Shown: positions 55,677 to 63,473 of the stretch, piece by piece
Layout of the letters: each line of letters starts with the position of its first letter
Numbering within the stretch: position 1 is the stretch's first letter
Source of the DNA: Paracoccus caeni
GTDB lineage: Bacteria > Pseudomonadota > Alphaproteobacteria > Rhodobacterales > Rhodobacteraceae
NCBI RefSeq assembly: GCF_016629665.1
Contig: NZ_JAEPRQ010000003.1
Coordinates: 434,001 to 498,000 of the forward strand
Length of the DNA: 64,000 nt
Direction of reading: 5' to 3'
Program-made: the position numbers and the translations under genes
Notes under the pieces: model-generated
The model's input: the letters and a program-made list of their open reading frames with translations, nothing else
Database searches by the model: none
What the model was told of the DNA's origin: nothing

Positions 55677-56228
55677 TTAGAGCTTAAGGATATTGTAGAC
55701 GCTAGCCCGGCTTATGCCGACTCGCTTCGCAATTTCCGAAGCTCCCACACCCTCTGCCATCAGCGCCTTGACCTCCTTGGCTTTGCGCTGGGCTGTAGGA
55801 ACCCGACCCTTGTATTTGCCATCACGCTTTGCCTTGGCAATTCCCTCGCGCTGTCTCTCAAGCATGATCTCGCGTTCAAATTCTGCGACACCGCCGAGGA
55901 CGTTCAGCATCAGCTTGCCGGTGGGAGTACTCGTGTCGATGCCCATACTAACGATCTTCAATGCTGCGCTCTTGGCGGTGATATGCTGCAAGATCTCATG
56001 CATGTGGGCAACTGAACGCGCGAGGCGGTCAAGCTTGGTGACTACGAGTGTGTCACCTTCACGAAGGAAGTCGAGCGCAAGTGTAAGTTGATCTCGCTGC
56101 CTTACATCTACCGATGACACCTGCTCGCGAAACACCTTCTCGCAGCCAGCCGCCAGTAGATCTCGTTCTTGGGCTTCAATCCCAGCGACTTGGTCAAGAG
56201 TGGAAGTTCGCGCATAGCCGACAATCAT
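55677..56228 (-). CDS. Serine recombinase (resolvase/invertase family)
   Basis: 183 residues from ATG 56228 (MIVGYARTSTLDQ); the longer start at 56264 adds 12 residues. The catalytic Ser lies in GYARTSTLDQVAGIEAQERD. DTLVVTKLDRLARSVAHMHE, GGVAEFEREIMLERQREGIA and the C-terminal helix-turn-helix GASEIAKRVGISRASVYNIL match the Tn3-resolvase/Hin family. It may resolve dimers or invert a segment. It is convergent with the integrase, 24 bp apart, and its ends carry GTATATTT-type repeats (55671-55678, 56265-56284). Confidence 0.9.
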   Translation of the reverse strand: MIVGYARTSTLDQVAGIEAQERDLLAAGCEKVFREQVSSVDVRQRDQLTLALDFLREGDTLVVTKLDRLARSVAHMHEILQHITAKSAALKIVSMGIDTSTPTGKLMLNVLGGVAEFEREIMLERQREGIAKAKRDGKYKGRVPTAQRKAKEVKALMAEGVGASEIAKRVGISRASVYNILKL

Positions 56229-56264
56229 TCTGGCACCGATCTGTCTAACATGATTCTTAGACAT

Positions 56265-56284
56265 AAATATACGAGTGTATATTT
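56265..56284. promoter_or_regulatory. 20-bp palindrome upstream of the serine recombinase
   Basis: AAATATAC (56265-56272), spacer GAGT, GTATATTT (56277-56284): perfect 8-bp dyad halves. It adjoins the alternative start at 56264 and lies 36 bp from ATG 56228. GTATATTTA recurs at 55671-55679 over the recombinase stop codon. It may be a recombinase-binding subsite or an autoregulatory operator. Confidence 0.5.
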
Positions 56285-56463
56285 TCGTCAAGACAATTCT
56301 ATTTGGACATAATCTCCGCACTGACCAGCGGTCCAGCACGGGCAAGGTCTAGTTCGACAGCAGCTGCGACTGGGCCAGAAAAAAAGTCGAAGAAATTTGC
56401 TAATGCTTGGTCAGGAGATGAACACGCGATATAAATAAATAAGTGTAAACAAAGAGGTGAGTA

Positions 56464-56658
56464 ATGGATGATTTACATATCCGCTTGCCTGAAGGTTTGA
56501 AGCGACAATTGAAAAAGCACTGCCGTGACGCGAACATCTCCGTCACCAGTGCCATAATCATTATGATTACGAATGAACTTCGCGAGCAGAAACTGTCGCC
56601 ACTAGACAGCAGCATTGGCGATGACGACCAGTTCGTAGGCTTCCTCCTAAGGCAGTAG
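56464..56658 (+). CDS. Ribbon-helix-helix (Arc-like) DNA-binding protein
   Basis: 64 residues: MDDLHIRLPEGLKRQLKKHC, then RDANISVTSAIIIMITNELR. The first strand (LHIRLPEGL), the Lys-rich helix and the hydrophobic second helix with the conserved small residues fit the Arc/MetJ ribbon-helix-helix fold (RHH_1). The strong site AAAGAGGTGAG precedes ATG 56464. It is a probable regulator of the island's own genes. The C-terminal 20 residues are acidic. The gene sits between the recombinase and the HUH protein genes. Confidence 0.75.
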   Translation: MDDLHIRLPEGLKRQLKKHCRDANISVTSAIIIMITNELREQKLSPLDSSIGDDDQFVGFLLRQ

Positions 56659-56779
56659 CAGGAAGGCAAGATGAGGGAGCCGCAGGGTGAACTTGAGCCT
56701 GAATGCTTTTCTCGACACCTCGATCACCAAATCGCCCGTTTTCCGGGGGATGGTTCAACCATATTAAAAGGATAAAATT

Positions 56780-56857
56780 ATGTTTTATAATGATAAAATT
56801 ACAGGAGAGCGAATGTGGAAATATGATCTGGTAGATGAAGTGCTTGCAGCAGCTTAA
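56780..56857 (+). CDS. Possible 25-residue peptide
   Basis: A short complete reading ATG 56780 to TAA 56857, encoding MFYNDKITGERMWKYDLVDE and VLAAA. AAAAGGAT lies upstream with suitable spacing. The local sequence is AT-rich. It ends 6 bp before the HUH protein start, so it could act as a leader peptide for coupling. Without comparison it may be chance. Confidence 0.3.
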   Translation: MFYNDKITGERMWKYDLVDEVLAAA

Positions 56858-56863
56858 TCAGGC

Positions 56864-57457
56864 ATGTCAGCGACCACAGGGTTAGACCAGAGATGTATCA
56901 TCTTCACAGTACATCTAACCAGCATGGCGGTGCACCCGCCGCTGTGTCGAACTCTGTTCGATACAGCTGAATCATTTTTCTTCAAGAAGGGGATAAAGCG
57001 CCGCAGCGCATCCTACACGGGACTTGCGTCCTTCGTAGATGTGAACGGCAGTAAGTACAGCGGGGCTGACCGAGATCGCACGCAGGTGCACTGTCATGGC
57101 TTCATATTCATACCATGGCACACAAGCCAAGAAGACACCCAGCAGCTAATAACCCGCCTTGAGTTCGCTGCCCATCAGGCGTGTCTCGAAGGGCAGTTTG
57201 TGGTGAAGAACACCCCAGACGCTATAGAGATCAGGGTATTCGACTCTACTCGAACAGATGCAGACCTAGGAAGCTGGACCGGGTACGCGCAGAAGGAAGC
57301 TGTCCGCATAGCGACCAACGGCGACCTGATGTTTCTGCTGCCGTTTGACACACGCGGGGATTACGGGGCGAAGGTTGCCGGTCAGATCGAAGGCAAACGC
57401 GACAAGACGCTGAATTTGCTGCGCAGTAATGAGAGATTTAAGATTTTTGCTTGTTGA
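56864..57457 (+). CDS. Putative HUH-type Rep/relaxase-like endonuclease
   Basis: 197 residues. It shows the three marks of the HUH superfamily in the right order: motif 1-like CIIFTVHLTSMAV (11-23), the metal-binding H76-C77-H78 in TQVHCHGFIFIPWH, and a YxxK tyrosine motif, Y141-A-Q-K144 in WTGYAQKEAVR. The spacing resembles small plasmid or phage Rep proteins and inovirus Gp2-like initiators. If real, it could nick and replicate the excised island. The family is inferred from motifs, not from a full-length match. ATG 56864 has only a weak ribosome site. It converges with hamB. Confidence 0.5.
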   Translation: MSATTGLDQRCIIFTVHLTSMAVHPPLCRTLFDTAESFFFKKGIKRRSASYTGLASFVDVNGSKYSGADRDRTQVHCHGFIFIPWHTSQEDTQQLITRLEFAAHQACLEGQFVVKNTPDAIEIRVFDSTRTDADLGSWTGYAQKEAVRIATNGDLMFLLPFDTRGDYGAKVAGQIEGKRDKTLNLLRSNERFKIFAC

Positions 57458-57584
57458 TGCAACAAAGGTTGGTGGATGCCTCATGGCGCGGTTGAGATAC
57501 GGGTATCAGTGGGCAGGAAGCGGACCGTTGCTGCGATACCAAGCACCGGGCCGCCAACGGCCTATGCTTTTAGCCAACCCACCT

Positions 57585-59666
57585 TTACAAAGCTTGCCGC
57601 AACCACTCGCGCTCAAATTCTGATAACGCCCCTTTCGGATTCAGAATGGCTTTGTACAAGCGGTTCCTCAAGGTTGTCTTGGTGTCACCGTCAACGTAGA
57701 ACGCCTGCGAAATTTGAATCGGTATCCCTTCCTCATCCAATTCCTTGAGAATTTCAGGCTGAAACCAGCTGCCAATGCTACCTAAAAAAAGACTGTAGTC
57801 GGCCTGTGCCGAGGACTGGCGGACAAATAGCTCAACCAGAGCAAAGTTTTGTGGCAAACCATACTCGCAAGCCCGCAAGAATTTGAAGATATTGTCTTGG
57901 CTTTCGGGTTGCCCCCTGTAGCTTTGATCTTGCCTCAGCAGGAAACTTTTTAGGTCTTCTGCCTTTCGAAGTTTGTCGATAAGTGTAGCAAGCTGTCTGG
58001 TATTGAACGCTCCAAAAGAACCGACTTTCTGTTGAGAGCAAAATACCTCACAGACTTCGAGAATTTCGGGCCATCTTGGCCAGTTTTGCCAAATCAATAT
58101 GTCGCTCTCTTCCAGAGAACGGATTACCCGATCTTTTATTGCTATGGCCGTTTCCAAACCGATTGAAGACGCAAGTTTAAGCTCGTCGCCCTCAAGACCT
58201 AACCTGTCCCGGTAGTAACGAAATCTGTCATCTGACCGCTTTGACCTATCAGGTTTATCGATATGTACGATGTACTCGTCAGGCAGCTTGTCGTCGTCTG
58301 AAAACAATGTCGGACTGACATCCAGTTCTGTCTGTTCAGGGATATCATTGAAGACCATAACTTGGCCGACGTGATGCTGTCCGAGACGCCCGGCGCGCCC
58401 TTTGATATTTGAGTACGTGAAAAAGTCATAAGAGTCACGATTAATCGTTTTGTCAAAGATCATGACTGTCTTTGCAGCCGTGTTTACGCCTTCGATGAGC
58501 GTTGACGTGCAAAGCAATACGGGCAGCTTGCCTTGATTGAAGAGGCGAACCATTTGCGCAGCAATTGCTCTCGGAATGCGGCCATGATGAACACCAAACC
58601 CATAGTAGACTGCCAAAGACAGGAAATTATTTTGCCCTATATTGCTTTTCAACCAAACAGCGAAGTCGCTTGTGTCTTCCGACACGGCCATCTTTTCAGA
58701 AAGCTCGATTGCAAGTTTGTTGGCCTTACCCGGTGACGAGATGAACACCAAGGCGGGCCAATTTCTATCTTCTCCAACTTCTGCGATCAGACGGTCGCGT
58801 TTGTTCGATACAGCTCGGAGGTCGAGGGTCTCAACCGCAACCGTAGAAAATCGAGTTCTCAAAAATTCAAAGTTCCAGCGGGAATCTGGCGCAACAGATA
58901 TCGTGTCGATATTGGGGCCAAGAAAGAAGAACTGCTTTGACCGTTTAAGCAAACGGTAGACTGCAGCGTTAAGTGTTATGCTTCGCTCGTCACGCCTGTC
59001 GGGATCAAGTTTGTAAAACTCGTCAACAACGGTGAGGTCCAAATTTCCCAAGTCTTCTCGATATATCAGTCGTTCTTGGGTCCCAAGAAAAATGGTCGGA
59101 TCATCCGTCGATATTTCGCTCTGATGCATCACTAGTTTGAACTTTTCTGAAAAACGATCCCGAAACCGCCTTCTGAATTCATCGAGTAGCGCAATCGTAG
59201 GAAGTACAACAGCCACACGACGATAACGATCAGTCGATAGTAGAGCGTCGATCAGCAGACTCTTTCCGAAACTCGTTGGGGCGCTCAAAATGAGATTTCT
59301 GCCCGCGAGTAACGTATCGAGAGCCTTGATTTGTTCGCGGTGAAACGTTACCCCTCCTAATTCTGGAGCAGTTACAGCTTCAGCGATAAGTGCGTCTGTC
59401 TCGTCTGCCCACTCCGTTTCGATGTAGTTCCACAGCCCTGTTGAACGGGCCAAAGAACTTACTAGGGGTCGATAACTTAGGAGTTCTTCTGGGTGGGCGT
59501 CTAAGAGATCAGCAAGTCTGGGAACAACCTCAAGCAAGTTTGGGTCATCGGTGTCGGTTGACTGAATGGCGAAGGATGCAGCTTGCAGCACTCGAAACGT
59601 TTCGCGCTTCAAATCGGATCCAGAAAGCGCACTTAGTTTATTCCAGTTAATATCCAGAACGGGCAT
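57585..59666 (-). CDS. hamB: Hachiman helicase HamB
   Basis: 693 residues. SF2 (DExH-type) helicase: Walker A APTSFGKS (129-136), motif Ia LPTIALLDEF (155-164), GTQERL (195-200), motif II DEFY (215-218), motif V CTSTLIEGVNT (386-396) and motif VI NIKGRAGRLGQ (420-430). This Ski2/RecQ-like core with the DEFY box plus a long C-terminal helical domain is the HamB pattern. It starts 8 bp after hamA (TAA 59675) with AAGGGG as ribosome site, so hamA and hamB are coupled. HamB is thought to hold HamA inactive on intact DNA and to release it on damaged or phage DNA. Confidence 0.85.
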   Translation of the reverse strand: MPVLDINWNKLSALSGSDLKRETFRVLQAASFAIQSTDTDDPNLLEVVPRLADLLDAHPEELLSYRPLVSSLARSTGLWNYIETEWADETDALIAEAVTAPELGGVTFHREQIKALDTLLAGRNLILSAPTSFGKSLLIDALLSTDRYRRVAVVLPTIALLDEFRRRFRDRFSEKFKLVMHQSEISTDDPTIFLGTQERLIYREDLGNLDLTVVDEFYKLDPDRRDERSITLNAAVYRLLKRSKQFFFLGPNIDTISVAPDSRWNFEFLRTRFSTVAVETLDLRAVSNKRDRLIAEVGEDRNWPALVFISSPGKANKLAIELSEKMAVSEDTSDFAVWLKSNIGQNNFLSLAVYYGFGVHHGRIPRAIAAQMVRLFNQGKLPVLLCTSTLIEGVNTAAKTVMIFDKTINRDSYDFFTYSNIKGRAGRLGQHHVGQVMVFNDIPEQTELDVSPTLFSDDDKLPDEYIVHIDKPDRSKRSDDRFRYYRDRLGLEGDELKLASSIGLETAIAIKDRVIRSLEESDILIWQNWPRWPEILEVCEVFCSQQKVGSFGAFNTRQLATLIDKLRKAEDLKSFLLRQDQSYRGQPESQDNIFKFLRACEYGLPQNFALVELFVRQSSAQADYSLFLGSIGSWFQPEILKELDEEGIPIQISQAFYVDGDTKTTLRNRLYKAILNPKGALSEFEREWLRQAL

Positions 59667-59674
59667 GTTACCCC

Positions 59675-60529
59675 TTATCCAATTTGTAGCGCTTTAAGGC
59701 GATCATCGAAGGCTTTGTTGAGTGTATCCTTGTTACCCAACGGGACATAAATAAGTTTGAGTCTTATTTTTTCAGTCAACCCGGATGCCTTCAATTTATC
59801 CCAAAGGATTTTCATCTCGACATCCACTTCCGCGCTGTAGTTATCGCTTGCCGACACGTGGCGCGCTGTTGCATCGCTATTCGCCGCGATCAAAACGGGG
59901 AAAACTGCATTCTTAATTAGATCGTCTAAAGAAACCTCCGCAGACAGAAGTTTTTTGATCTTTGCGCTGTGTGGAATGTCGTCTGATACCTGTGGGCCAA
60001 GCAGTAACTTCTCGTTCCTCAGGAAACCTGCAGTGATATGCCCCTTGATGGACGTGATTGCATCCTTAATCGCGTCATTCCGGTCTTTGAAAAACTTCGC
60101 TTCGCCCAACCAAAGCTCTATGTCGTCAACTCCGACATACCGCATATGAACTAGGTCAAATGCCTTTACCGGATCGTTTGACGCACTCAAATAGTTAACT
60201 CTAGCCGCGACGGGTATTGTATTGAAAAAGGTTCGGCAAACAGCATGAGCAGCAATCTCGCCTACCTCGCCGCGCCGTTCATATTTTTCACTGGTGTAAA
60301 CTCTGGAAGCTGCCTGCTTGAGGCGAACAAAGGAGTTGGTATGGTTTGTGTTGCGAAGTTCGTCAGATTTTAGAGCGTAGTCAATAATCCACTCTATCAG
60401 ATTGTCAGCGAGCCCAGAGCAACGCCACTCGGATAGTTCGAAGCCCGCGCAATAGCTCTCCAAGCTTTCATTCGATTCGGTGAGTCTAGTTAGAACGCAA
60501 TTGGGAGCAATTTCGTAAGGGTTTGACAT
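59675..60529 (-). CDS. hamA: Hachiman effector nuclease HamA (DUF1837)
   Basis: 284 residues. A DUF1837 protein with a PD-(D/E)XK-type nuclease site: the helical E91 in RGEVGEIAAHAV, D125 in KAFDLVHMRYVG and the E143-A-K145 pair in ELWLGEAKFFKDRNDAIKDA. HamA is the nuclease of the two-gene Hachiman system and is held by HamB. The length agrees with the family. It is first in the two-gene unit and followed by hamB after 8 bp. The start ATG 60529 has AGAGAG upstream. Catalytic residues are intact, so the system looks functional. Confidence 0.87.
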   Translation of the reverse strand: MSNPYEIAPNCVLTRLTESNESLESYCAGFELSEWRCSGLADNLIEWIIDYALKSDELRNTNHTNSFVRLKQAASRVYTSEKYERRGEVGEIAAHAVCRTFFNTIPVAARVNYLSASNDPVKAFDLVHMRYVGVDDIELWLGEAKFFKDRNDAIKDAITSIKGHITAGFLRNEKLLLGPQVSDDIPHSAKIKKLLSAEVSLDDLIKNAVFPVLIAANSDATARHVSASDNYSAEVDVEMKILWDKLKASGLTEKIRLKLIYVPLGNKDTLNKAFDDRLKALQIG

Positions 60530-61076
60530 TCAACACGACTCTCTTGGCCTTATGACTAGACACTGCCCTAAAACCTTCTATCCGGCAACTCGTAATGGTT
60601 GCGCGCCCGGCTGTGCTGCACCCCGTTTCCATGGATCCTGATAGCTCGGATCAGACTATTCAACAGAATGACATCGGTCCCGTCTCGCGGCGACCGCCTC
60701 TGCGGCTCGAAGATCCGAGCAAACCTTGATTGTCTGGAATGGGCCGAATAATTATACTGGAAGAGTTGGAGCGTCACGCGACCCATCGCAGGAAGCTCGG
60801 TTAAATGACGCGCTTTACACAAGCGCGTTGTGGACGTTCTGTTTGCGAGCGTATCTTAAGGTGCGCAAAGCTACCCTGAAAATTCGCAGTTGATCTGGAT
60901 CAATAGCAGGGGACGGCTGGGTAAAGAAGGCAAAATTGAAGTACGAATTCTTAGAAAAAAGCCCAGTGCCGAATGTTATACAGCCATGCTGATTCCCGAA
61001 CTGAAGTAGGCCATAAAGTAGGCCGCCGCGCCTTTTGAAATCAGATTTTATCTGTGGATTTCATGGTGTTATGCCA
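60530..61076. other. Right-end non-coding part of the island
   Basis: A 547-bp stretch upstream of hamA without a convincing gene. An 84-codon frame on the minus strand (60568-60822) has no recognisable motif. The stretch contains the hamA promoter region, the right arm-type sites (61005-61024) and a mixed composition that could be a remnant of another element. Confidence 0.5.
61005..61024 (+). promoter_or_regulatory. Right-end paired arm-type sites for the integrase
   Basis: AGTAGGCC at 61005-61012 and 61017-61024, again 12 bp apart and in the same orientation as the left pair (54309-54328). It lies about 52 bp inside the right 23-bp repeat. The matching pair at both ends supports integrase arm-site function. 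Confidence 0.65.
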
Positions 61077-61099
61077 GAAAAACTGGCTCCGGCGGTAGG
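61077..61099. repeat. attR-like copy of the 23-bp att repeat
   Basis: Identical to 54147-54169. It covers the CCA end and the last bases of tRNA-Asn (61084-61099) plus 7 nt of its downstream flank. Confidence 0.9.
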
Positions 61100-61159
61100 G
61101 ATCGAACCTACGACCAATTGATTAACAGTCAACTGCTCTACCGCTGAGCTACGCCGGAA
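61084..61159 (-). tRNA. tRNA-Asn(GTT)
   Basis: 76 nt on the minus strand with encoded CCA. The 5' end is TTCCGGCGTAGCTCAGCGGT and the anticodon loop reads CTGTTAA (anticodon GTT). TTCGATC is the T-loop. The acceptor stem TTCCGGC pairs with GCCGGAG (one 3' mismatch) before CCA. Its 3' end is the attachment site of the island and was restored by the insertion. Confidence 0.96.
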
Positions 61160-61217
61160 CACGGGGCGGATATAGCAAGGTGGTTCGGGGGCGTCCAGTG
61201 GGTTCGTGACGATTTTT

Positions 61218-62084
61218 TCACGTCAATGCGAAGGCGCTGTCCGCCGCCAGATGGCTGGTTGGCGTGACCGCGCCCAGATCGTTCAGCGCGATCAGATGGG
61301 CCAGCACATTGCGGGTTGCTGCAGGCATCAGCGGGGCGGGAACCACGTAGATTTGGTGGGCAATAGCGGCGGCGTTTGCCGGGCCGGACTGGCGAAGTGT
61401 CGACAGGATCTGTGCGGTTCGCTGGCGGCGATGGGTGGCCAGTTCGGCGATTCGGGTGGCGGGAGTGTCTATGGCCGCGCCGTGGGCGGGCAGCAGCCGG
61501 GTTGCGCCGATCTGGTCCAGCCTGCTCAGTGATCGCAGATAATCGGCCAGATCGCCGTCGGGGGGCGAGATGATCGTCGAGGACCAAGCCATCACGATAT
61601 CGCCGCAGAAGATATTGTCTTGCCACTGAAAACACAGATGCCCGCCAGAATGGCCCGGCGTGTGCAAGGCGCGCAGCGACCATTCCGGGGTTTCGATCAC
61701 CTGATCGTCGCTCAATCGCAGATCGGGCTGGAAGGAGATGTCGAGCCCCTCGCCGCCCCCGACCTCGCCCAAGGCAGCCAGCGCCTGCATGCTGGGCGAG
61801 CGTCCCGCCATTGCATCGCCAAAGGCCAATATCGGCGCGCCGGTCAGTCGCGCCAGAGCGGGTGCGCCTGCGCTATGGTCCAGATGGGCGTGGGTCACGA
61901 AAATATGGCTAATGCGGCCGCGTGCGGCTTCGACGATGGCTGCCAGATGGTCCGGATCGGCAGGGCCGGGGTCGATCACCGCAACCTGACGCTGGCCGAT
62001 CAGAAAGGTGGTGGTGCCCGGCCCGGTCAGAGGCGACGGGTTCGGCGCAAGGATTCGCAGGGGCTCTTTCGTATTCGTGCTCAT
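61218..62084 (-). CDS. MBL-fold metallohydrolase
   Basis: 288 residues. Metallo-beta-lactamase fold: metal site HAHLDH in SHIFVTHAHLDHSAGAPAL, GHSGGHLCFQW (second His), the FCGDIVMAWSSTIISPPDGD Asp block and LLPAHGAAI (third His). The C-terminal ~80 residues form the winged-helix part seen in LACTB2-like members. The length matches the LACTB2/glyoxalase II-like group. The substrate is unknown. It is divergent from the histidine kinase by 33 bp. Confidence 0.94.
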   Translation of the reverse strand: MSTNTKEPLRILAPNPSPLTGPGTTTFLIGQRQVAVIDPGPADPDHLAAIVEAARGRISHIFVTHAHLDHSAGAPALARLTGAPILAFGDAMAGRSPSMQALAALGEVGGGEGLDISFQPDLRLSDDQVIETPEWSLRALHTPGHSGGHLCFQWQDNIFCGDIVMAWSSTIISPPDGDLADYLRSLSRLDQIGATRLLPAHGAAIDTPATRIAELATHRRQRTAQILSTLRQSGPANAAAIAHQIYVVPAPLMPAATRNVLAHLIALNDLGAVTPTSHLAADSAFALT

Positions 62085-62117
62085 CTGGCTAGCCTAACGC
62101 CGAAAGGGCGGGTGTCC

Positions 62118-63473
62118 ATGGCGAACCAGAACGAAGCAGGCAGGTTGAAAGGGCTGTTCCCGCGCGGGCTTTACGGGCGGGCTGCGCTGATCCTGTTTCT
62201 GCCAATCGTGGTGGTCACGCTGGTCGTCAGCGTCATGTTCCTGCAGCGCCACTTTGAAGGCGTGACGCGGCAGATGACCGCCAGCATGGCCCGCGAATTG
62301 GTCTTCGTCGCGCAACTGGTGGACCATTCCCCAAGCGAACAGGACGCTGAAACAGCCGGTCAGGCCGTCGCCATTCCGCTGGAACTGACGCTGGATTTCC
62401 CTGCCACCACTGGCGCCGAGGATCAGCGGAATTTCGATGATTTTTCGGGACGGGTGGTGATCGAGGAATTGCGCGCAAGTTTGCCTCAGATATCCGCCGT
62501 TGATCTGGCCACCGATGACAAGCGCGTCGCGATCACCATGGATAGCCGCTTTGGCCCCTATTCGGTCACTTTCGACCGTCGGCGGGTCAGCGCCTCGAAC
62601 CCGCATCAGTTGCTGGTGCTGATGGTGTTCACTTCGCTGCTGATGACCGGGATCGCCACGATATTCCTGCGAAATCAGCTTAGGCCGATCCGGCGGCTGG
62701 CGAATGCGGCAGAAGCCTATGGCAAGGGTCGCATGGTGCCCTATCGCCCCTCCGGCGCGATCGAGGTTCGCAGCGCAGGAACGGCGTTTCTGGACATGCG
62801 GAATCGGCTGGAACGCCAGAACGAGCAGCGCAAGATGATGCTGTCGGGGATCAGCCACGACCTGCGCACGCCTTTGACGCGGATGCGGCTGGCCGTGTCG
62901 ATGATGTCTCCTGAAATGCCGCCTGACGATGAGGACATCGCCGCCATGGACGCGGATATCGCAGAGATGAACCGGATGGTGGACGCATTTCTGGAATATG
63001 CCCGCGACGATGCGCAGGACAGCCCGCCCGAGCCCGTCAAGCCTGCTGAGTTCCTGCAATCAGTCGTTTCAGGCGCGCAGCGGGCGGGGCAGCATGTCGT
63101 GCTGTCGCGGATCGATGGCGATACTGAGGGTCAGGCGACTTTCCGGCGCGATATGTTGCGACGTGCATTGGAGAATCTGATCGGCAACGCCACCCGCTAC
63201 GGCACCGAAGTCGAGATCGACGCCACTCTGGGGCCGCGCAGCCTGCGGATCGGGGTCGAGGATAACGGGCCGGGCATCCCTCGGGATAGTCTTGAGGCGG
63301 CCATGCGCCCATTTACCCGGCTGGATCCCGCCCGCAATCGCAATAGCGGGCAGGGGGCCGGCCTTGGTCTGGCCATTGCCGCCGATGTGGCAAGGGGACA
63401 TGGCGGGCAATTGCGGCTGGGCCGGGGCGAACGTCTGGGCGGGCTTCGGGCCGAAATCGTCATTCCGCGATAG
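62118..63473 (+). CDS. EnvZ-like sensor histidine kinase
   Basis: 451 residues. Two membrane helices (about 19-39 and the ASNPHQLLVLMVFTSLLMTG region) enclose a periplasmic sensor. HAMP segment LRPIRRLANAAEAYGKGRMV, H-box GISHDLRTPLTRMRLAVSMM (phospho-His), and ATPase boxes: N-box ALENLIGNATRYG, G1 VEDNGPGIPRDS and G2 GQGAGLGLAIAADVARGHGG. The type is OmpR/EnvZ-like. The cognate response regulator is not adjacent within the window; lon follows. ATG 62118 has a weak site, GGGCGGGTGTCC. Confidence 0.94.
   Translation: MANQNEAGRLKGLFPRGLYGRAALILFLPIVVVTLVVSVMFLQRHFEGVTRQMTASMARELVFVAQLVDHSPSEQDAETAGQAVAIPLELTLDFPATTGAEDQRNFDDFSGRVVIEELRASLPQISAVDLATDDKRVAITMDSRFGPYSVTFDRRRVSASNPHQLLVLMVFTSLLMTGIATIFLRNQLRPIRRLANAAEAYGKGRMVPYRPSGAIEVRSAGTAFLDMRNRLERQNEQRKMMLSGISHDLRTPLTRMRLAVSMMSPEMPPDDEDIAAMDADIAEMNRMVDAFLEYARDDAQDSPPEPVKPAEFLQSVVSGAQRAGQHVVLSRIDGDTEGQATFRRDMLRRALENLIGNATRYGTEVEIDATLGPRSLRIGVEDNGPGIPRDSLEAAMRPFTRLDPARNRNSGQGAGLGLAIAADVARGHGGQLRLGRGERLGGLRAEIVIPR

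Larger units (their letters stand above)
54147..61099. mobile_element. tRNA-Asn-integrated genomic island carrying a Hachiman defence system
   Basis: About 6.95 kb bounded by a perfect 23-bp direct repeat. It carries a tyrosine integrase at the left end, a serine resolvase, a ribbon-helix-helix protein, an HUH Rep-like protein, hamB and hamA. Base composition is visibly AT-richer than the flanks, with many lower-GC codons (AAA, ATT, TTT). Arm-type repeats sit just inside each end. No transfer, capsid or packaging genes are present, so it is a small integrative island that would depend on other elements for movement between cells, unless the HUH protein is a relaxase or replicase. Confidence 0.92.

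Noticed and set aside
57429-57748. Small plus-strand frames between the HUH gene and hamB
   Set aside because: They overlap the 3' end of hamB or the HUH gene, have no ribosome site and no motif.
57585-60529. Treating the helicase pair as a type I or III restriction system
   Set aside because: No methyltransferase or specificity subunit is present, and the nuclease gene matches DUF1837 rather than Res or HsdR.
60568-60822. 84-codon minus-strand frame near the right end of the island
   Set aside because: No ribosome site, no motif and an odd composition; listed only as part of the unexplained stretch.
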